Below the pieces are notes generated by a model that was not told where the DNA came from, searched no databases, and saw only the letters and a program-made list of their open reading frames with translations. Made by a program: the position numbers and the translations under genes. This document shows positions 17,954-30,953 of a DNA stretch of 35,139 nucleotides, in pieces. The stretch is taken from positions 1 to 35,139 of the forward strand of contig SHVD01000006.1 of the NCBI GenBank assembly GCA_009691185.1, in the 5' to 3' direction. Positions within the stretch are counted from its first letter, which is position 1. Every line of letters starts with the position of its first letter. Source of the DNA: Candidatus Nanopelagicaceae bacterium (GTDB taxonomy: Bacteria; Actinomycetota; Actinomycetes; Nanopelagicales; Nanopelagicaceae).

Positions 17954-18614
17954 AATTTACCGCGTCATCTCCAAAAACCGGCTCAGGTAATGAACCAGCG
18001 TTGTGCTCTGCCAAATACCACTTACTTCCAGTGTGATGTTTTGTTAATTCCAATATTGACCAACATGCATTTGATAACCCGCCAATTACGCCCCATTGTG
18101 AGATCGGTAATTTAAGAATTGAACCTAAAACACTTCGAACAGTTCCGCCATGTGTTACAAAAACTATTGTGCCGGAGAAATTAGTAGTTTCTTTCTCAAT
18201 TACTGCAACCGCACGCTTTGCCACATCACTTCGCCGCTCACCAGTTACCCCTGCTGCTTCATCTCCACCCTCATACCAATTAGCAAATAATTCACCATGA
18301 GATGCTCGATTTTGCGATGCAAGCTTTCCCTCCCACAATCCACCATCGGTCTCGCGCAGATCTGCATTAATTTCAACCTTTATCTTTGTTATTTCAGATA
18401 ATGCTACTGCTGTGGATTGCGCTCTAATTAAATCACTTGAGATTATTCGATCAGGGTTAAGTGCTGCTAATACTTTGGCGGCTGCCTTTACCTGATACTC
18501 CCCTACTTTATTTAGGGCGATATCAGAGTGGCCTTGGAAGCGGTTCTCCACATTCCAATCAGTCTGGCCATGACGCCAGAGCACAACTCTTATTGGAGAA
18601 TTTAATTCACTCAT
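17952..18614 (-). CDS. Histidine phosphatase (phosphoglycerate mutase-like)
   Basis: VVLWRHGQTDWNVENRFQGHSD and FVTHGGTVRS. Confidence 0.92.
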   Translation of the reverse strand: MSELNSPIRVVLWRHGQTDWNVENRFQGHSDIALNKVGEYQVKAAAKVLAALNPDRIISSDLIRAQSTAVALSEITKIKVEINADLRETDGGLWEGKLASQNRASHGELFANWYEGGDEAAGVTGERRSDVAKRAVAVIEKETTNFSGTIVFVTHGGTVRSVLGSILKLPISQWGVIGGLSNACWSILELTKHHTGSKWYLAEHNAGSLPEPVFGDDAVN

Positions 18615-18988
18615 TACCTATTCACCTTTGCAATCTCTAAATCAATAGTCGGACAATCATTCCATAGGCGGTCTAACATGTAGTAATTACGCAGTTCAGC
18701 GCTTTGAATATGTACCACCAAATCTGAGTAATCAAGCAAGACCCAGCCGCCACTTCCCTCTTTACGTATGGGTTTCTCACCAACTTCGGCAAGTTTTTTC
18801 TGCACCTCATCTGATAATGCTTGCAATTGAGGTTCATTATTACCGGTCACAAGTAGAAAGACTTGGTTTAGAACTAATTGCTCTGAGAGATCAATTGCAA
18901 CAATCTCACTACCTAACTTATCTGATAGAGCTATTGCTGCAATTTTGGTTAGCTCAATAGTGCGGTTAGCGAGAGCCATATAAGCCAA
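18614..18988 (-). CDS. rsfS: Ribosomal silencing factor RsfS
   Basis: GSGGWVLLDYSDLVVHIQSAELRNYYMLDRLW; location next to nadD. Confidence 0.93.
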   Translation of the reverse strand: MAYMALANRTIELTKIAAIALSDKLGSEIVAIDLSEQLVLNQVFLLVTGNNEPQLQALSDEVQKKLAEVGEKPIRKEGSGGWVLLDYSDLVVHIQSAELRNYYMLDRLWNDCPTIDLEIAKVNR

Positions 18989-19547
18989 ACTCTCTGATAA
19001 AGGTAACTACCTTTGGTGGTAGCAAATTACTCACACTCTCCCGCTTTGAAATCGATTCTCTAACAGCAGTTGATGAGATATTTAATGCTTTTATATTAAT
19101 CTCATCATAATCAGTTGCCCTGCTTCCAGGTCGACTTACCACTAATACCGCCACCTGCTTTAGCAATTCATCTGATCTATGCCATTTATCAAAATTATTT
19201 GCTGCATCTGATCCTAAAACTAATGTGAAGTTTGCATCTGGATATATCTTTTTAAGCTCGGTAACAGTGTCAATTGTGTAACTATTACCAGCTCTCCTTA
19301 TTTCAACTGGCAGCACCTCAACTTTAGGGCTTAATCCCATCGCGGTAATAGCTAGATCTACCATTTGAAATCTCTGTTCAGCACTTGCAACCGGTTGATA
19401 CTCTTTAAGCCAGGGATTCCCAGTTGGAATTACTAATACCTTTTCAAATTTATTTGAGATCTCTTTTATTAGATGCAGATGCCCTAAGTGGATTGGATCA
19501 AATGTGCCGCCAACGATGGCAATCTCTTTACTTACTGATTGAATAAT
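18966..19547 (-). CDS. nadD: Nicotinate-nucleotide adenylyltransferase, extended 5' beyond the ORF track (putative ATT start)
   Basis: Frame upstream of the ORF-track Met encodes KEIAIVGGTFDPIHLGHLHLIKEISNKFEKVLVIPTGNPWLKEYQPVASAEQRFQ; no ATG/GTG/TTG between in-frame TGA (19557-19559) and this motif. Confidence 0.88.
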   Translation of the reverse strand: MIQSVSKEIAIVGGTFDPIHLGHLHLIKEISNKFEKVLVIPTGNPWLKEYQPVASAEQRFQMVDLAITAMGLSPKVEVLPVEIRRAGNSYTIDTVTELKKIYPDANFTLVLGSDAANNFDKWHRSDELLKQVAVLVVSRPGSRATDYDEINIKALNISSTAVRESISKRESVSNLLPPKVVTFIREFGLYGSR

Positions 19548-19666
19548 TAATCCCGGTCAATTCGAAGGGTTAAATAAAGCAGGAGTGAAAGAATCGCGAA
19601 TGCAGTAATACCGAAGAAGGCAGGTGCCATAGGCAACTGTCTAGTTGGCTCTTCGAGTAAATTCAT
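19547..19666 (-). CDS. 39-aa single-TM membrane peptide upstream of nadD
   Basis: MNLLEEPTRQLPMAPAFFGITAFAILSLLLYLTLRIDRD*; stop overlaps proposed nadD start; absent from ORF track. Confidence 0.75.
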   Translation of the reverse strand: MNLLEEPTRQLPMAPAFFGITAFAILSLLLYLTLRIDRD

Positions 19667-19670
19667 GAGG

Positions 19671-22785
<3,115 letters not shown>

Positions 22786-23940
22786 TTACTTCACCATCGC
22801 CGCTCGTGATTTGGTAACAATACTTGAGATTACTGCGCCAAGCTTTGCGATCTCATTTACCGTGTTTGTGTAACTTAAAGAAAATCTTAATGTAGATGTG
22901 GTCTCATCCTCTGTTAATCCCATGGCAAGTAGCACATGGCTTGGACGCTGCACACCAGCACTACAAGCAGAGCCAGTTGAACATGCAATGCCCTCTGCAT
23001 CTAAAAGTAAAAGTAATCCTTCAGAGTCTGTTTTTGGGAAGGTAATTGAAACAATTCCAGGAAGGCAATTTTCTTGACTGCCATTAACCCAAATATTTGA
23101 GACATTTTTCTTAACTGTATTAACTAACTCCTGCTTTAACTGCCTAATCTTTATGTCTCGCTCTTTTTTATTGGCAACCGCATCAGTTGCAGCGGCGGCA
23201 AAGGCGACAATACCTGGTGCATTAAATGTGCCACTTCGAATATCACGCTCTTGTCCACCACCATGCAAGATTGGTTCAATATCTAAGCCTTGCTTTAATA
23301 TTAAAGCAGCTACACCAAGTGGGCCACCAACCTTATGGGCGCTAATTGTGGCAGCGGTAACTCCAAGTTTTTTAAAGGATAGATCAACCTTGCCAAAGCT
23401 CTGCACACAATCTGAGTGAACTGGAATATCCCCAGCAATCTTTACTATCTGCGCAATATCTTCAATTGTGCCAACCTCATTATTTGAATGCATAATTGAG
23501 ATTAAAGCAACTTTACCTTTATGTTTTTCAACCGCCTCTTTTAACTCAGTAAGGTCAATAAAACCTTTTCGATCAACTTTTATTCCAACTATCTGCGCCC
23601 CCTCATGCTCTGCCAACCAAACAATTGAATCCATCACTGCATGGTGCTCAAAGGTTGAGGTAATAATTACTTTCTTATTATCTTTAGCACCCTTCCAAAA
23701 TAAGCCTTTAATTGCCAGATTATTTGCCTCAGTTCCAGATGCGGTAAAGATAACCTCACTTGGTGCGCAATCAATTGCTAATGCAATCTCCTCTCGACCT
23801 TGTTCTAAATCTTTGCGAACAGAACGACCAGCTGAGTGCAGAGAGGATGCATTACCTAATTTTTTTAATTGATTATTAAGAGCGGTGATCGCAGGCTCCA
23901 CCATTGGGGTGGTAGCGGCGTGATCAAAGTAAGCAAGCAT
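22786..23940 (-). CDS. Cysteine desulfurase (IscS/NifS family)
   Basis: YFDHAATTPM, SAHKVGGPLGVAAL, CSTGSACSAGVQRPSHVL. Confidence 0.95.
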   Translation of the reverse strand: MLAYFDHAATTPMVEPAITALNNQLKKLGNASSLHSAGRSVRKDLEQGREEIALAIDCAPSEVIFTASGTEANNLAIKGLFWKGAKDNKKVIITSTFEHHAVMDSIVWLAEHEGAQIVGIKVDRKGFIDLTELKEAVEKHKGKVALISIMHSNNEVGTIEDIAQIVKIAGDIPVHSDCVQSFGKVDLSFKKLGVTAATISAHKVGGPLGVAALILKQGLDIEPILHGGGQERDIRSGTFNAPGIVAFAAAATDAVANKKERDIKIRQLKQELVNTVKKNVSNIWVNGSQENCLPGIVSITFPKTDSEGLLLLLDAEGIACSTGSACSAGVQRPSHVLLAMGLTEDETTSTLRFSLSYTNTVNEIAKLGAVISSIVTKSRAAMVK

Positions 23941-23976
23941 CTGCTAAGTCTAAAGGTTGGCCCTGATACTTACTTA

Positions 23977-24921
23977 CTACCCCTTACGGGCAATAATCCG
24001 CGCGGTAGCCTGCGGCAGAACATTAAAAAGATCACCTACTACTGCAAAATCAGCAAGCTCTAGAATTGGCGCCTCTGGATCTTTATTAATGGCCACAATT
24101 GTCTTACTAGTTTGCATGCCTGCTCGGTGTTGAATAGCACCAGAGATCCCAGCAGCAACATAAAGTTGTGGTGAAACAGTTTTACCAGTTTGGCCAACTT
24201 GATGAGAGTGTGGATACCAACCAGCATCTGTTGCGGCCCGTGATGCACCAACTGCAGCACCTAATGCATCTGCTAATGCCTCAACTGGTTTGAAATCTCC
24301 ATTAGTTCCTCGCCCACCTGAGACCACAATTGCCGCCTCAGTTAAATCAGGACGCCCGCTTTTAACAACAGGAGTTGCACTAGTTATGGTGGAAAGTTTT
24401 GCTGAATCTGAAATAGTTGCTGCAAACTCCTCAATTGTAGGTGTTGAGGTGGCAGCAACCGGTTCAATTGAATTAGCTCGCAATGTAATAATCGGTACAC
24501 CAGTTGTTACCGCAGCATGTACGGTAGTTGATCCACCAAAAACAGATTGAGTGGTAATTAAATTCTTATCTACCCCAATTGCATCGGTAATAATGCCAGA
24601 GCCAGTTTTTACTGCAACTCGGCCAGCGATCTCTTTACCAGAGGCGGTTGAGGTAATTAAAAACGCAGCAGGTTTCTTGGCAGCAATTATTTGTGCAACT
24701 CCCTCTGCAACCGCAGCAGGTCCATTCTTCTCCCATTCACCACTTACAGTTATAACCTTATCTACTGGAAAATTATTTAATTGAGTAACAATCTCAGCTG
24801 GATTTGCCGCAAAAACAACTGCTACTGATTCACCAATTGTTTTAGCAAAAGTAGCAAGCTCACCAGTTGCCTTTGCAACCTTGCCGCCGTTGTGATCTAC
24901 TAAAAATATAACGGTGCTCAT
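23977..24921 (-). CDS. etfA: Electron transfer flavoprotein alpha subunit
   Basis: [57 protein letters not shown]. Confidence 0.95.
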   Translation of the reverse strand: MSTVIFLVDHNGGKVAKATGELATFAKTIGESVAVVFAANPAEIVTQLNNFPVDKVITVSGEWEKNGPAAVAEGVAQIIAAKKPAAFLITSTASGKEIAGRVAVKTGSGIITDAIGVDKNLITTQSVFGGSTTVHAAVTTGVPIITLRANSIEPVAATSTPTIEEFAATISDSAKLSTITSATPVVKSGRPDLTEAAIVVSGGRGTNGDFKPVEALADALGAAVGASRAATDAGWYPHSHQVGQTGKTVSPQLYVAAGISGAIQHRAGMQTSKTIVAINKDPEAPILELADFAVVGDLFNVLPQATARIIARKG

Positions 24922-25727
24922 GCCAGCCGCTTCTCAACTAAAAACTCCACAAGTTTTTCACCGCCATGACCATCATCGGTAAATTTAACTCCAGCACCCC
25001 GTGCTGGCCGAGGCAGTGCATCTTTAACTGCACTCCATGCAGCAGATGCACCTACATTTGAAGCAGCAAGACCAGTATCTGCAAGTGACATAGTGGTAAT
25101 TGTTTTCTTCTTTGCCGCCATAATTCCTTTAAAAGATGGATACCTTGGTTCGTTTATCTTCTCAATCACCGAAAGTACTGCTGGAAACTTCGCACTCATT
25201 ACTTGATTGCCAAACTCAGTAACTCTTTCAATCTCAACACTGCTAGCTGCTAGATCAACCTTAACCTTGCCGGCAAATGTTAATTGCCCCCAAGAAAGCC
25301 GCTCAGCAATCATCGCTGGCACCACACTCATTCTGGCATCTGTGCTCTCTGTTCCACAAAGCACTAAATCATAATTACCTTTTTTAATTACCTCAGATAA
25401 AACTAATGAGGTGGCGAGCGCGTCAGAGCCTGCCAAAGATGCATCACTTATCAAGATCGCATTATCAGCGCCCATTGATAAGCCTTTTCTTATCGCCTCC
25501 GTAGCTCGCTCTGGTCCCATAGAAATTAATGTGATGCTATGACCACTTGCCTCACCCGCTTCTTTAGTTGGTGAGTTCGCCTCGACAATACGAAGTGCTT
25601 CTTCAACTGCATACTCATCCAAATCATTTAAAACTGCATCAACATTGGCACGATCTAAAACCTGACCAGCCATCTTTTTCTCAGCCCAAGAGTCAGGGAC
25701 CTGTTTGATGCATACGGCGATCTTCAT
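24918..25727 (-). CDS. etfB: Electron transfer flavoprotein beta subunit
   Basis: KIAVCIKQVPDSWAEKKM, NDLDEYAVEEALRI, overlaps etfA. Confidence 0.95.
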   Translation of the reverse strand: MKIAVCIKQVPDSWAEKKMAGQVLDRANVDAVLNDLDEYAVEEALRIVEANSPTKEAGEASGHSITLISMGPERATEAIRKGLSMGADNAILISDASLAGSDALATSLVLSEVIKKGNYDLVLCGTESTDARMSVVPAMIAERLSWGQLTFAGKVKVDLAASSVEIERVTEFGNQVMSAKFPAVLSVIEKINEPRYPSFKGIMAAKKKTITTMSLADTGLAASNVGASAAWSAVKDALPRPARGAGVKFTDDGHGGEKLVEFLVEKRLA

Positions 25728-25776
25728 ACCAAGATGTTACTGGAAGGTAATATCTTTTACCAACCTCTTTGATCCT

Positions 25777-26520
25777 TTAATCCGTTTTAAAACTTGCAGA
25801 TAGTGTGACATTAACCGTCTTCTCAATTGTTGAAACATCATAAAAACCACCAGCTGAGCGCTCCAATGAATCCTTAGTTGTAACTTGGGTCGGACCAGAT
25901 GAAACTGAAATCAGTGAACCTACCTTGCCCCCAACCGCTTCAGTGATTGCCTGCGCCCTAGCTTTGGCATCTAACATAGCGGCAGCTAATAATTTTGCCC
26001 GCATTTGATCTAAAGTTGAAAGATAGTAGGAAGGTCCATAATTTCCCACATTAACTCCGGTGGCAAGTAAGGAGCCGATTTCATTACTTAGCTTTGAAAC
26101 TAACTTAACATCTTTGGTTCTAACTGTTACGGTGCGATAAGCCTGATAGGAAAGTACTCGCCCAGTTGGATTTCCATTTATGTACTCCATTAATGGATTG
26201 CTATTAATTGGTCCAAGTTCAATTTGATCTGCTGTGACCCCACCATTTAAAAGATAGTTTTTTAGAGCATCACCTGAACCATCAATCTTTTTTACCGATG
26301 CCGCTAAGGTTTGTTGGGATTTATTTAAGTTTAAGGTCCAAACTGCATTATCAGCAGTTGCATTCTCTGAAGCGGTTCCGGTGACGGTAATTGCATTACC
26401 AGCACGGGAGGCAAGACCTGAGCCGACCTTATAAAGACCAAGTGTTAAACCAGAGGATAAAATTGCAGCGGCTAAAATACCGGTGGCAAATTTAATTCGA
26501 TCAGAGGCTTCAATATTCAT
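25777..26520 (-). CDS. SIMPL domain (DUF541) protein
   Basis: ITVTGTASENATADNAVWTLNLNKSQQTLAASVKKIDGSG, ARAQAITEAVGGKVGSLISVS. Confidence 0.85.
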   Translation of the reverse strand: MNIEASDRIKFATGILAAAILSSGLTLGLYKVGSGLASRAGNAITVTGTASENATADNAVWTLNLNKSQQTLAASVKKIDGSGDALKNYLLNGGVTADQIELGPINSNPLMEYINGNPTGRVLSYQAYRTVTVRTKDVKLVSKLSNEIGSLLATGVNVGNYGPSYYLSTLDQMRAKLLAAAMLDAKARAQAITEAVGGKVGSLISVSSGPTQVTTKDSLERSAGGFYDVSTIEKTVNVTLSASFKTD

Positions 26521-26529
26521 ATCAATGGC

Positions 26530-27033
26530 CTAGCCAATGTTGGAAAAAATTTCAGGAGATCCCCCTGCTAGTGATAATCGATATGGCTCTAACTCAATCT
26601 CCCACTGATTACCCAGAGCATTCTCAAGCTCTAACTGTAATTTTTTGTGAGAAACTGCATTTTTAATTAAGTGATTTACCTGGTGTTCATTTAAAACTAC
26701 ATCACCATTTGATGCTAGTGATGCCTGGTGTAAACCAAGATCTGGTGTAACGCGATATAAAGTTGCATCCCCAGTAGCACTACATTGCTCAGTAATCTCA
26801 AACCGTAAATAGCGCCACTTAATTAATGCCTTAGCGATCTTTGCCGCCACACTCAGATCGCAGGTGTAGGAAACCTCAGCCGCTTTGCCACCTGGGGTAA
26901 GAGGTTGATTGACCCAATTTGCCACCACCTGGTAGCCAAGATTTTGATTTAACGCCCACTCGATATGTTGAGTTAGAGCAGCTGGTGTGGAATAAATAAG
27001 TATCCGCCCAGCATAAATTGGAGATTTACTCAC
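26530..27033 (-). CDS. DUF3145 family protein
   Basis: GRILIYSTPAALTQHIEWALNQNLG...WRYLRFEITEQCSATGDATLYRVTPDLGLHQ. Confidence 0.85.
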   Translation of the reverse strand: MSKSPIYAGRILIYSTPAALTQHIEWALNQNLGYQVVANWVNQPLTPGGKAAEVSYTCDLSVAAKIAKALIKWRYLRFEITEQCSATGDATLYRVTPDLGLHQASLASNGDVVLNEHQVNHLIKNAVSHKKLQLELENALGNQWEIELEPYRLSLAGGSPEIFSNIG

Positions 27034-27266
27034 TAGTACCTGCCTTTAGATCACTCGGTGTGACCTTCCCCAGCCCACCAGCGCCTATTGCAGTAAGAGA
27101 TTTATACATCTCTTTTCGCAATTAGCCAATAGCAGGGTAAACTTTGCTTTAGTCCGACGCTTGGCAGTACCCGTTCCACTGATTGTTGATTGGGATTCGC
27201 TGTAAGAATAAAGACCGGCGCTTGTTATATTGCAAGAGTCCAACATAATCAAAGGAAAAAAGCTAA

Positions 27267-27470
27267 ATGGCAAAAGGTACAGTTAAGTGGTTCAACTCTG
27301 AAAAGGGTTTTGGTTTCATTGCAGTTGATGGTGGCGGACAAGATGTTTTTGTTCACTACTCAGCAATCCAAGGAAACGGTTACAAATCACTAGAAGAGGG
27401 TCAAGCAGTTACATTCGAAGTAGTCCAAGGTCCAAAAGGTCCTCAGGCTGACGCTGTAAATCCTGCTTAA
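27267..27470 (+). CDS. Cold shock protein
   Basis: [35 protein letters not shown]. Confidence 0.97.
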   Translation: MAKGTVKWFNSEKGFGFIAVDGGGQDVFVHYSAIQGNGYKSLEEGQAVTFEVVQGPKGPQADAVNPA

Positions 27471-27509
27471 ATAACCATTAACCTTTCGAGTAACTCTCGA
27501 AAAAGAATT

Positions 27510-27543
27510 AAGGTCTGCTAGAAATAGCAGGCCTTATTTTTTT
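27510..27543 (+). terminator. Rho-independent terminator downstream of csp
   Basis: AAGGTCTGCTA-GAAA-TAGCAGGCCTT then A and T-run. Confidence 0.9.
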
Positions 27544-27546
27544 ACC

Positions 27547-28164
27547 CTATTTCTTTGGCTCTGCCGGAATTGTGGCTGGAGTTACTACCTTAGGTTTTAA
27601 ATCCTTGCCCGTCTGCCATGCTTGCAAATACTTCCACGGTGATGTTTTACCTTTTGTCTCTAAGCCAACTCCGCGCTTGACCCACCAAATGCCTTTTTCA
27701 GTTGGATATGAAATACCAAAGTGTAAATGTGGTGCGGTTCCTCTAGCACTGCCAGTTGATCCAATCTCACCTAACTTCTCACCTGTTGCTACTTTATAAC
27801 CTGGCACAATCGCAGCCTCTATTTTTGAAAGGTGGCTACCGTAATATCTATTTCCATCATCGCCAATTATAGAAACTGATAGCCCGCCTCGATCTGCACC
27901 TTTATTTGTTTTACCACTCCACTTATCAACGAGTGCTACCTCATCGATTACACCTGCAACGGGTGAGACAAATGCGCAACCTTTTTTTGCTTGAATATCT
28001 GTAGCCGGATAATCATGGTGATACTTTCCATAGGTTACGGTGCAACCTGCAACTGGGAAGGTGTAGATGGGGGCGGCGGCAGCAGTTGTTAAAGTTGTGA
28101 ACATAAAAGAGGTAGTGAGTATTACCACCTTAATTTTCATACTTTGATTATCCAGTGTGAGCAT
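27547..28164 (-). CDS. M23 family metallopeptidase (secreted)
   Basis: HHDYPATDIQAKKGCAFVSPVAGVIDEVA and APHLHFGI. Confidence 0.9.
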   Translation of the reverse strand: MLTLDNQSMKIKVVILTTSFMFTTLTTAAAAPIYTFPVAGCTVTYGKYHHDYPATDIQAKKGCAFVSPVAGVIDEVALVDKWSGKTNKGADRGGLSVSIIGDDGNRYYGSHLSKIEAAIVPGYKVATGEKLGEIGSTGSARGTAPHLHFGISYPTEKGIWWVKRGVGLETKGKTSPWKYLQAWQTGKDLKPKVVTPATIPAEPKK

Positions 28165-28232
28165 GTGAATAACGGGAATTAATACTTAGTGTTGGAATAG
28201 ATGTAAGGTATGACACTAACTCCGTAAATAGC

Positions 28233-28309
28233 GGGGCGGTAGCTCAGTTGGTTAGAGCCCCGGACTCATAATCCGGTCGTCGTAGGTTCGAGCCCTACCC
28301 GCCCCACCA
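28233..28309 (+). tRNA. tRNA with CAT anticodon (Met elongator or Ile2)
   Basis: GGGGCGGTAGCTCAGTTGGTTAGAGCCCCGGACTCATAATCCGGTCGTCGTAGGTTCGAGCCCTACCCGCCCCACCA; CCA encoded. Confidence 0.95.
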
Positions 28310-28363
28310 TTAAAGTTTGAAATCTATGTGGTAATAGCAGGTGATTAAAGATATCTTTGCCGT

Positions 28364-28657
28364 ATGAGCAAAGTATTTTTATTTGTCGAAGTTAGTGTTA
28401 ATCCTGGAAAAATGGATGAGTTTATTAACAAAATTAAGGCTCACGCAGCAGTTATCCGTACTGAGGTTGGGTGTGAGTTTCTGGAGATCTACCGCAATAC
28501 TCAAAAATTAGATGTATTAAATGTCTGGGAAATTTGGAGTGATCGCCCAGCTTGGGATGCGCATATGGTTAATGAAAATAGCAAAGCGTGGCAGAAGGTT
28601 GCAACAAATTATGTCTTTGGCGAAAGCATTACTGTGATGAAAACCTTGGATAAATAA
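28364..28657 (+). CDS. Antibiotic biosynthesis monooxygenase (ABM) domain protein
   Basis: VEVSVNPGKMDEFINKIKAHAAVIRTEVGCEFLEIYRN; WEIWSDRPAWDAHM. Confidence 0.85.
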   Translation: MSKVFLFVEVSVNPGKMDEFINKIKAHAAVIRTEVGCEFLEIYRNTQKLDVLNVWEIWSDRPAWDAHMVNENSKAWQKVATNYVFGESITVMKTLDK

Positions 28658-28677
28658 GGTAACAACGCCAGGTAGAG

Positions 28678-29157
28678 ATGGATAGAAAATTAATAGCAGG
28701 TGTTGACTCCTCAACCCAATCGGTAAAAGTTGTAATAAGAGATGCCGATACCGGTGAATTAGTAAGGCAGGGCAAAGCCTCCCATCCAGATGGTACTGAG
28801 GTTGATCCAGCGCACTGGTTAAGCGCCTTAGATAAAGCAACTGAGGCAGCTGGTGGATTCTCTGATGTGTCAGCAATCTCTGTTGCAGGTCAGCAACATG
28901 GTTTTGTTGCTATCGATAAAGATGCCAAAGTAATTAGACCAGCTCTACTTTGGAATGATCTGCGATCGGCAAAGGCTGCTGCAGATTTAAACCAAGAGTT
29001 TGGTGGACCAAATGAAACTGCAAAGGCAATTGGATCAATTTCACCTTTGGGAAAAAGCATTAAAAAATCTTCCGACCAACTTAAGGTTCTTGGCGGCTTA
29101 TTTATGGTTATGAGCGCTTTTAATTTTGTTATACTTTTACGATATCTGAGTATATAA
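28678..29157 (+). pseudogene. Xylulokinase (FGGY) N-terminal fragment
   Basis: [47 protein letters not shown]...[12 protein letters not shown]...[17 protein letters not shown] homology ends near 29036, then unrelated hydrophobic tail. Confidence 0.85.
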
Positions 29158-29194
29158 AAATCTTAATTTAGTTGACTCTGTTAACTGCCATAAA

Positions 29195-30127
29195 TTAAAG
29201 CCCAGAAACAACCAGGGCTGGATGTTGTGCCCTAAACTCTTCAATACTTTTTAGATTAGGCCTGCGGTCAGCACCATGTGGTCGTACTGCAACAGATGCT
29301 GCAGCCGCACTTGCAAACCGTAACTTCTCAATAGGATCCATTCCTTTTAACACCCCGTATGCGTATGCGCCATGGAAAATATCACCGGTGCCATTTGTAT
29401 CAATCGCCTCAATTACATATGCATTTATATGTTGCACCTTATTCGCACCTTTAATCTGAAAGTAACAGCCGTTAGCACCATCAGTTATCACAACTGCGTT
29501 TCGCGTTTGATTCCACAACCAATTTACTATCTCAGCAACCTCTGCTTTACCTGTAACTGCCTTAGCAAAATTAAGCGGCAAAATTGGATCAGAAGCAAAT
29601 GAAATCATTTGAAGCAGTAAGGACTTCTCAACAAAGAATTGTTCAGCATCTAATACAACTGGAATTTTTAACTCAGCACACTTTTTAATTACATCTAAGG
29701 TACCTGGTGGACATATTCCAGCATCAACCATTAATAACTGCGCTAGGGAGATCGCTTGGGCAACTTTTTGCGCACTTGGTAGTTTGATGTGGTGCAGTGG
29801 CTCATCGTCATAAACAATAAATCGCTCACCATCTCCAGTTAATACGATAGTTGCCTCAGCTGGATGAGATTTATCATCAAAATCAACAAACTCTGTGCTG
29901 ACACCATTCTCTGCAAAATCATCTAATGCAGATTTCCACCGCGCCTGAGCGCTCATAGTGCCGACATATGCAGTTTTAATACCGAGTGCAGATAAAGCAA
30001 CTAATGAGTTTCTGACATTTCCACCAAAACGATTTTCACGTCTGATTATTTTGCCTTTTTCATCTTTCCACTTTGCATTGGTGACTAAGATTTGATCAGA
30101 TGCAATACACCCAACGCCGATAATCAT
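29195..30127 (-). CDS. PfkB family carbohydrate kinase (ketohexokinase/ribokinase-like)
   Basis: RFGGNVRNSLVALSALGIKTAYVG and IDTNGTGDIFHGAYAYGVL. Confidence 0.9.
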   Translation of the reverse strand: MIIGVGCIASDQILVTNAKWKDEKGKIIRRENRFGGNVRNSLVALSALGIKTAYVGTMSAQARWKSALDDFAENGVSTEFVDFDDKSHPAEATIVLTGDGERFIVYDDEPLHHIKLPSAQKVAQAISLAQLLMVDAGICPPGTLDVIKKCAELKIPVVLDAEQFFVEKSLLLQMISFASDPILPLNFAKAVTGKAEVAEIVNWLWNQTRNAVVITDGANGCYFQIKGANKVQHINAYVIEAIDTNGTGDIFHGAYAYGVLKGMDPIEKLRFASAAAASVAVRPHGADRRPNLKSIEEFRAQHPALVVSGL

Positions 30128-30134
30128 TAATTAC

Positions 30135-30953
30135 TTAAGCAGTTGGTGGTAAGCCAGCATCTTTAAGAGCGTCTTCAGCATTTAAACCATCATGAATTAC
30201 GGTGTAATAAGCACGTGATGCTTTTTGCACATCTGTCGCGCCCCAAACATTTCTGCCAACCACTGCACCCTTTGCACCAGCATCAATTGCATCTCTAGTG
30301 CTTGCTAATGCTGCGCCAAGTGTTGGCTCCTTTGGGCCACCTGCAATCACAATTGGCGCTGGGCAGGAAGCGATGATCTCAGCAAATGCTTTTTTATCCC
30401 CTGGATAGCCAACCTTAATTACATCAACACCTGTCTCAATTCCACATCTAACCGCCCAGGCAATCTCATCTGGAGTAAAAACAATCTCGCCATCTTTATT
30501 TTTTGAGTAATTCCGTGGATAGATGTGAGCAATAATTGGAATATTAAACTCGGTAGCCTCTCGAACTGAATCGGTTAGCCACTTTAAATACTTACCCTCA
30601 GTTTTACCTCTAACTGGAATTGCTACTGCAAGAGCATCTGCGCCAAGGCGGACTGCATCAATTGGCCGAGCTAGTAACTCTGAGATTCGATCATCAACTG
30701 TAAAGCAGCCGCCTTGAATTATTAGTGCAGCTTTACCGGCATATGGCACCCATAGATTCTTTGCTGTGCCAACTTGAATAGTTACTGAATCTGGCTTACC
30801 AGCCATAGTTGCAGCAAGTGCCTTTGGCAGATTTGCTAAGCCACCAGAGACCGCATTTCCATAACCAACAAAGTGATCAACAGCTACACCAAATAGATTG
30901 CCAGATGGATTAGAAAATATTCGCCTAAGTCTGACTTCACGTCCAATACTCAT
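30135..30953 (-). CDS. DeoC/LsrF/FbaB-type class I aldolase
   Basis: GNLFGVAVDHFV, VDVIKVGYPGD (Schiff-base Lys region), VIAGGPK, GAVVGRNVWG. Confidence 0.85.
   Translation of the reverse strand: MSIGREVRLRRIFSNPSGNLFGVAVDHFVGYGNAVSGGLANLPKALAATMAGKPDSVTIQVGTAKNLWVPYAGKAALIIQGGCFTVDDRISELLARPIDAVRLGADALAVAIPVRGKTEGKYLKWLTDSVREATEFNIPIIAHIYPRNYSKNKDGEIVFTPDEIAWAVRCGIETGVDVIKVGYPGDKKAFAEIIASCPAPIVIAGGPKEPTLGAALASTRDAIDAGAKGAVVGRNVWGATDVQKASRAYYTVIHDGLNAEDALKDAGLPPTA

Noticed and set aside
27096-27113. AGAGAT-TTATAC-ATCTCT hairpin followed by T-run upstream of csp
   Set aside because: Only a 6-7 bp AT-rich stem in a divergent promoter region where a terminator is not needed; could be chance or an operator.
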